Shown here piece by piece: positions 40,952-42,307 of a DNA stretch of 42,307 nt; position 1 is the first letter of the stretch, and each line of letters starts with the position of its first letter. The stretch comes from Burkholderiales bacterium (lineage in GTDB: Bacteria; Pseudomonadota; Gammaproteobacteria; Burkholderiales; Ga0077523), in assembly GCA_022843925.1 (NCBI GenBank), contig JALHMS010000036.1, positions 1-42,307 of the forward strand, written 5' to 3'. Made by a program: the position numbers and the translations under genes. The notes under the pieces were generated by a model that was not told the DNA's origin, did no database searches, and saw only the letters and a list, made by a program, of their open reading frames with translations.

Positions 40952-42307
40952 TCAGAAGTAGAGGTGGACGAAGGCTGCCACACGATTCTCGCGCACGCCG
41001 AAGTCCACGCGACGGCGGGCCTCCAACGCGACCGCCACGCGCCTCGTCAGCGTGAGCCGCTGCTCCACGCCGACATCCGAGAAGACGCCCGTGGCACCGA
41101 GGACGCGCTGACCGACCATCGCGTACGGATGCACCCGCCAGTCCGGCGTCACGTCGACATAGGCACCGACGCGCGCGGCGGGACCGACGGCGTGACCGCG
41201 ATCGAGATGTCCGGAGGCGCGCAGGTCACCCTCGGCGAACGCGTACATCAGCCATCCGCGGGTGGTCTCGAAGGCAAGACCTGCCCCCATCTTCGCGTAC
41301 GCGATGGGCAGACGTTGCCCATGCGGCCCGACCGTGGTGCGCTCGATGCCGGCGCCGCCCCGCCACGACCAGGCGGGCAGGAGAGGATCGCGCGGGGTGA
41401 GCGACACCACCTCGGCGAGCGTGAAGCGCTCGAAGGCGGTCTGCCCCGTGTCGTTGTCGCGGCGCAGCCCGAGTCCGAGGAAATCGATCTGGCCGCCGCG
41501 CAGGAAGCCGGGTTCCGGATCCATGAGGTCGTGATACGCGAAGCGAAGACGCAATTCCTGGAATCCACGGCCGGCCGTCGTGCCGCCGCCCAGCGAGAGT
41601 CGCAGCGATCCGTGGCCCTCGTCCGGGCGCACGGCGGGCCGGGGAGGCTCGGGCGCCGGCGGGCCGTCCACCTTCGCCCGCGCTGCGAGCAGTTCGCGCA
41701 GCCGCAGGTTGAGACCGGTGCCCGCCGCGTCGCCCCGCAGCCGCCGGTAGTCCAGCAGTTCGTAGCCCAGCTCCAGCGCGTCGGCCCGCGCGGCCTCCTC
41801 GGGCAATCGGGTGACGGCCTCCGCGACGGGGATGACGCCACGCGCGAGGCCGTCGGCCACGGCGACCACCGAGGGCGGCGTGACCCGCAGACGATGCCGC
41901 AGCACCGTGCCGCGCGCCGGTCGCCAGGCCACCGAGCGGACCAGGCCTCCGGTCTGCATCACGGTCTTCACGGTGTCGGCGGGAATCGCATAGAGGGGAA
42001 AGGCGGACGTCAGCCGAAGGCCCGGACGCGCCACTTCGAGCATCGCAAGCAGGTGATAGGCGCAGTTCTCGTCGAGGAAGAAGTAGTCGAACTCGACGGG
42101 GCCCATCTCCCACACGTGGGCGAGCAGGCGGTCGATCTCGGCCGCATCCAGGGTCAGCTCGTACTCCCAGACGTCGCGGTTCTCGATGTCGCTGTACTCG
42201 GCCACCTTCGCGTAGTACGGCATCATCGCGAAGGTGCCGACGTACCCCCCCATCAGGCCGCGCGCAGCGTAGAGCAGTGCATTGGATCCGTCGGTGCGCG
42301 CCGCGAA
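40952..42307 (-). CDS. DUF4105 envelope protein, N-terminus cut by the window edge
   Basis: 451 residues are visible; the start lies beyond base 42307. The frame enters with ARTDGSNALLYAARGLMGG, then YVGTFAMMPYYAKVAEYSDI and ENRDVWEYELTL, the DUF4105 signature of membrane or periplasmic proteins. FDYFFLDENCAYHLLAMLE carries the conserved asparagine and cysteine. The C-terminal half (from about 235) looks like an outer-membrane beta-barrel with alternating strands, ending ENRVAAFVHLYF with the terminal Phe typical of barrel proteins. Function is not established in the family; a papain-like cysteine peptidase role has been suggested. It precedes the lipoprotein hydrolase by 10 bases. Confidence 0.85.
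   Translation of the reverse strand, partial: FAARTDGSNALLYAARGLMGGYVGTFAMMPYYAKVAEYSDIENRDVWEYELTLDAAEIDRLLAHVWEMGPVEFDYFFLDENCAYHLLAMLEVARPGLRLTSAFPLYAIPADTVKTVMQTGGLVRSVAWRPARGTVLRHRLRVTPPSVVAVADGLARGVIPVAEAVTRLPEEAARADALELGYELLDYRRLRGDAAGTGLNLRLRELLAARAKVDGPPAPEPPRPAVRPDEGHGSLRLSLGGGTTAGRGFQELRLRFAYHDLMDPEPGFLRGGQIDFLGLGLRRDNDTGQTAFERFTLAEVVSLTPRDPLLPAWSWRGGAGIERTTVGPHGQRLPIAYAKMGAGLAFETTRGWLMYAFAEGDLRASGHLDRGHAVGPAARVGAYVDVTPDWRVHPYAMVGQRVLGATGVFSDVGVEQRLTLTRRVAVALEARRRVDFGVRENRVAAFVHLYF

Overview
The window is GC-rich, densely coded bacterial chromosome. Five PEP-CTERM surface proteins, an orphan Bug-type (TctC family) solute-binding protein beside a CaiB/BaiF CoA-transferase, and a guanidine/allophanate operon point to a betaproteobacterium, probably a free-living Burkholderiales- or Nitrosomonadales-like lineage; this is inference. 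I saw no rRNA, tRNA, phage, insertion sequence or CRISPR array.

Layout. (1) 1-7490, minus strand: a guanidine-utilisation operon. A sigma-54-type promoter and a guanidine-I (ykkC) riboswitch precede a NitT/TauT-type ABC importer (binding protein, permease, ATPase), two DUF1989 proteins matching the carboxyguanidine deiminase subunits, and a biotin-dependent guanidine/urea-type carboxylase cut by the left edge. Together they would import guanidine, carboxylate it and deiminate it to allophanate; the allophanate hydrolase is expected just outside the window. (2) 7662-12457: a secreted protein of unknown function, a PEP-CTERM beta-propeller protein, a small PDZ protein and a PEP mutase/oxaloacetate decarboxylase family enzyme. 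(3) 12474-16176, minus strand: three genes joined by 4-base GTGA overlaps encode a DNRLRE/PEP-CTERM surface protein, a TonB-dependent receptor and a TupA-like oxyanion-binding protein. I consider this the most likely undescribed uptake system here. (4) 16802-20196: Bug protein, CoA-transferase and acyl-CoA dehydrogenase. (5) 20587-24672: a MarR-like regulator divergent from a five-cistron operon (desaturase, EamA transporter, 36-codon ORF, biuret-hydrolase-like cysteine hydrolase, metallo-beta-lactamase lactonase). (6) 24746-28587, minus strand: PhoX phosphatase and two PEP-CTERM proteins. (7) 28903-32337: an H-NOX sensor with its hybrid histidine kinase, then ManC/AlgA. (8) 33531-42307: a parvulin isomerase, a very large STAND/BTAD regulator, another PEP-CTERM protein, a glycosyltransferase, a lipoprotein hydrolase and a partial DUF4105 protein.

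The non-coding structure is unusually rich. A 131-bp unit is tandemly repeated more than eight times at 32401-33495, and an inverted relative with two units lies at about 9000-9250. A second, REP/BIME-like family (32-bp palindromic elements) occurs at 2737-3042 and as three 122-bp units at 20258-20590. Three of these four arrays fill gaps between convergent genes. Hairpin arms in the second family show compensatory base changes between loci.

Everything here comes from reading the sequence and remembered family features; no database search was run.
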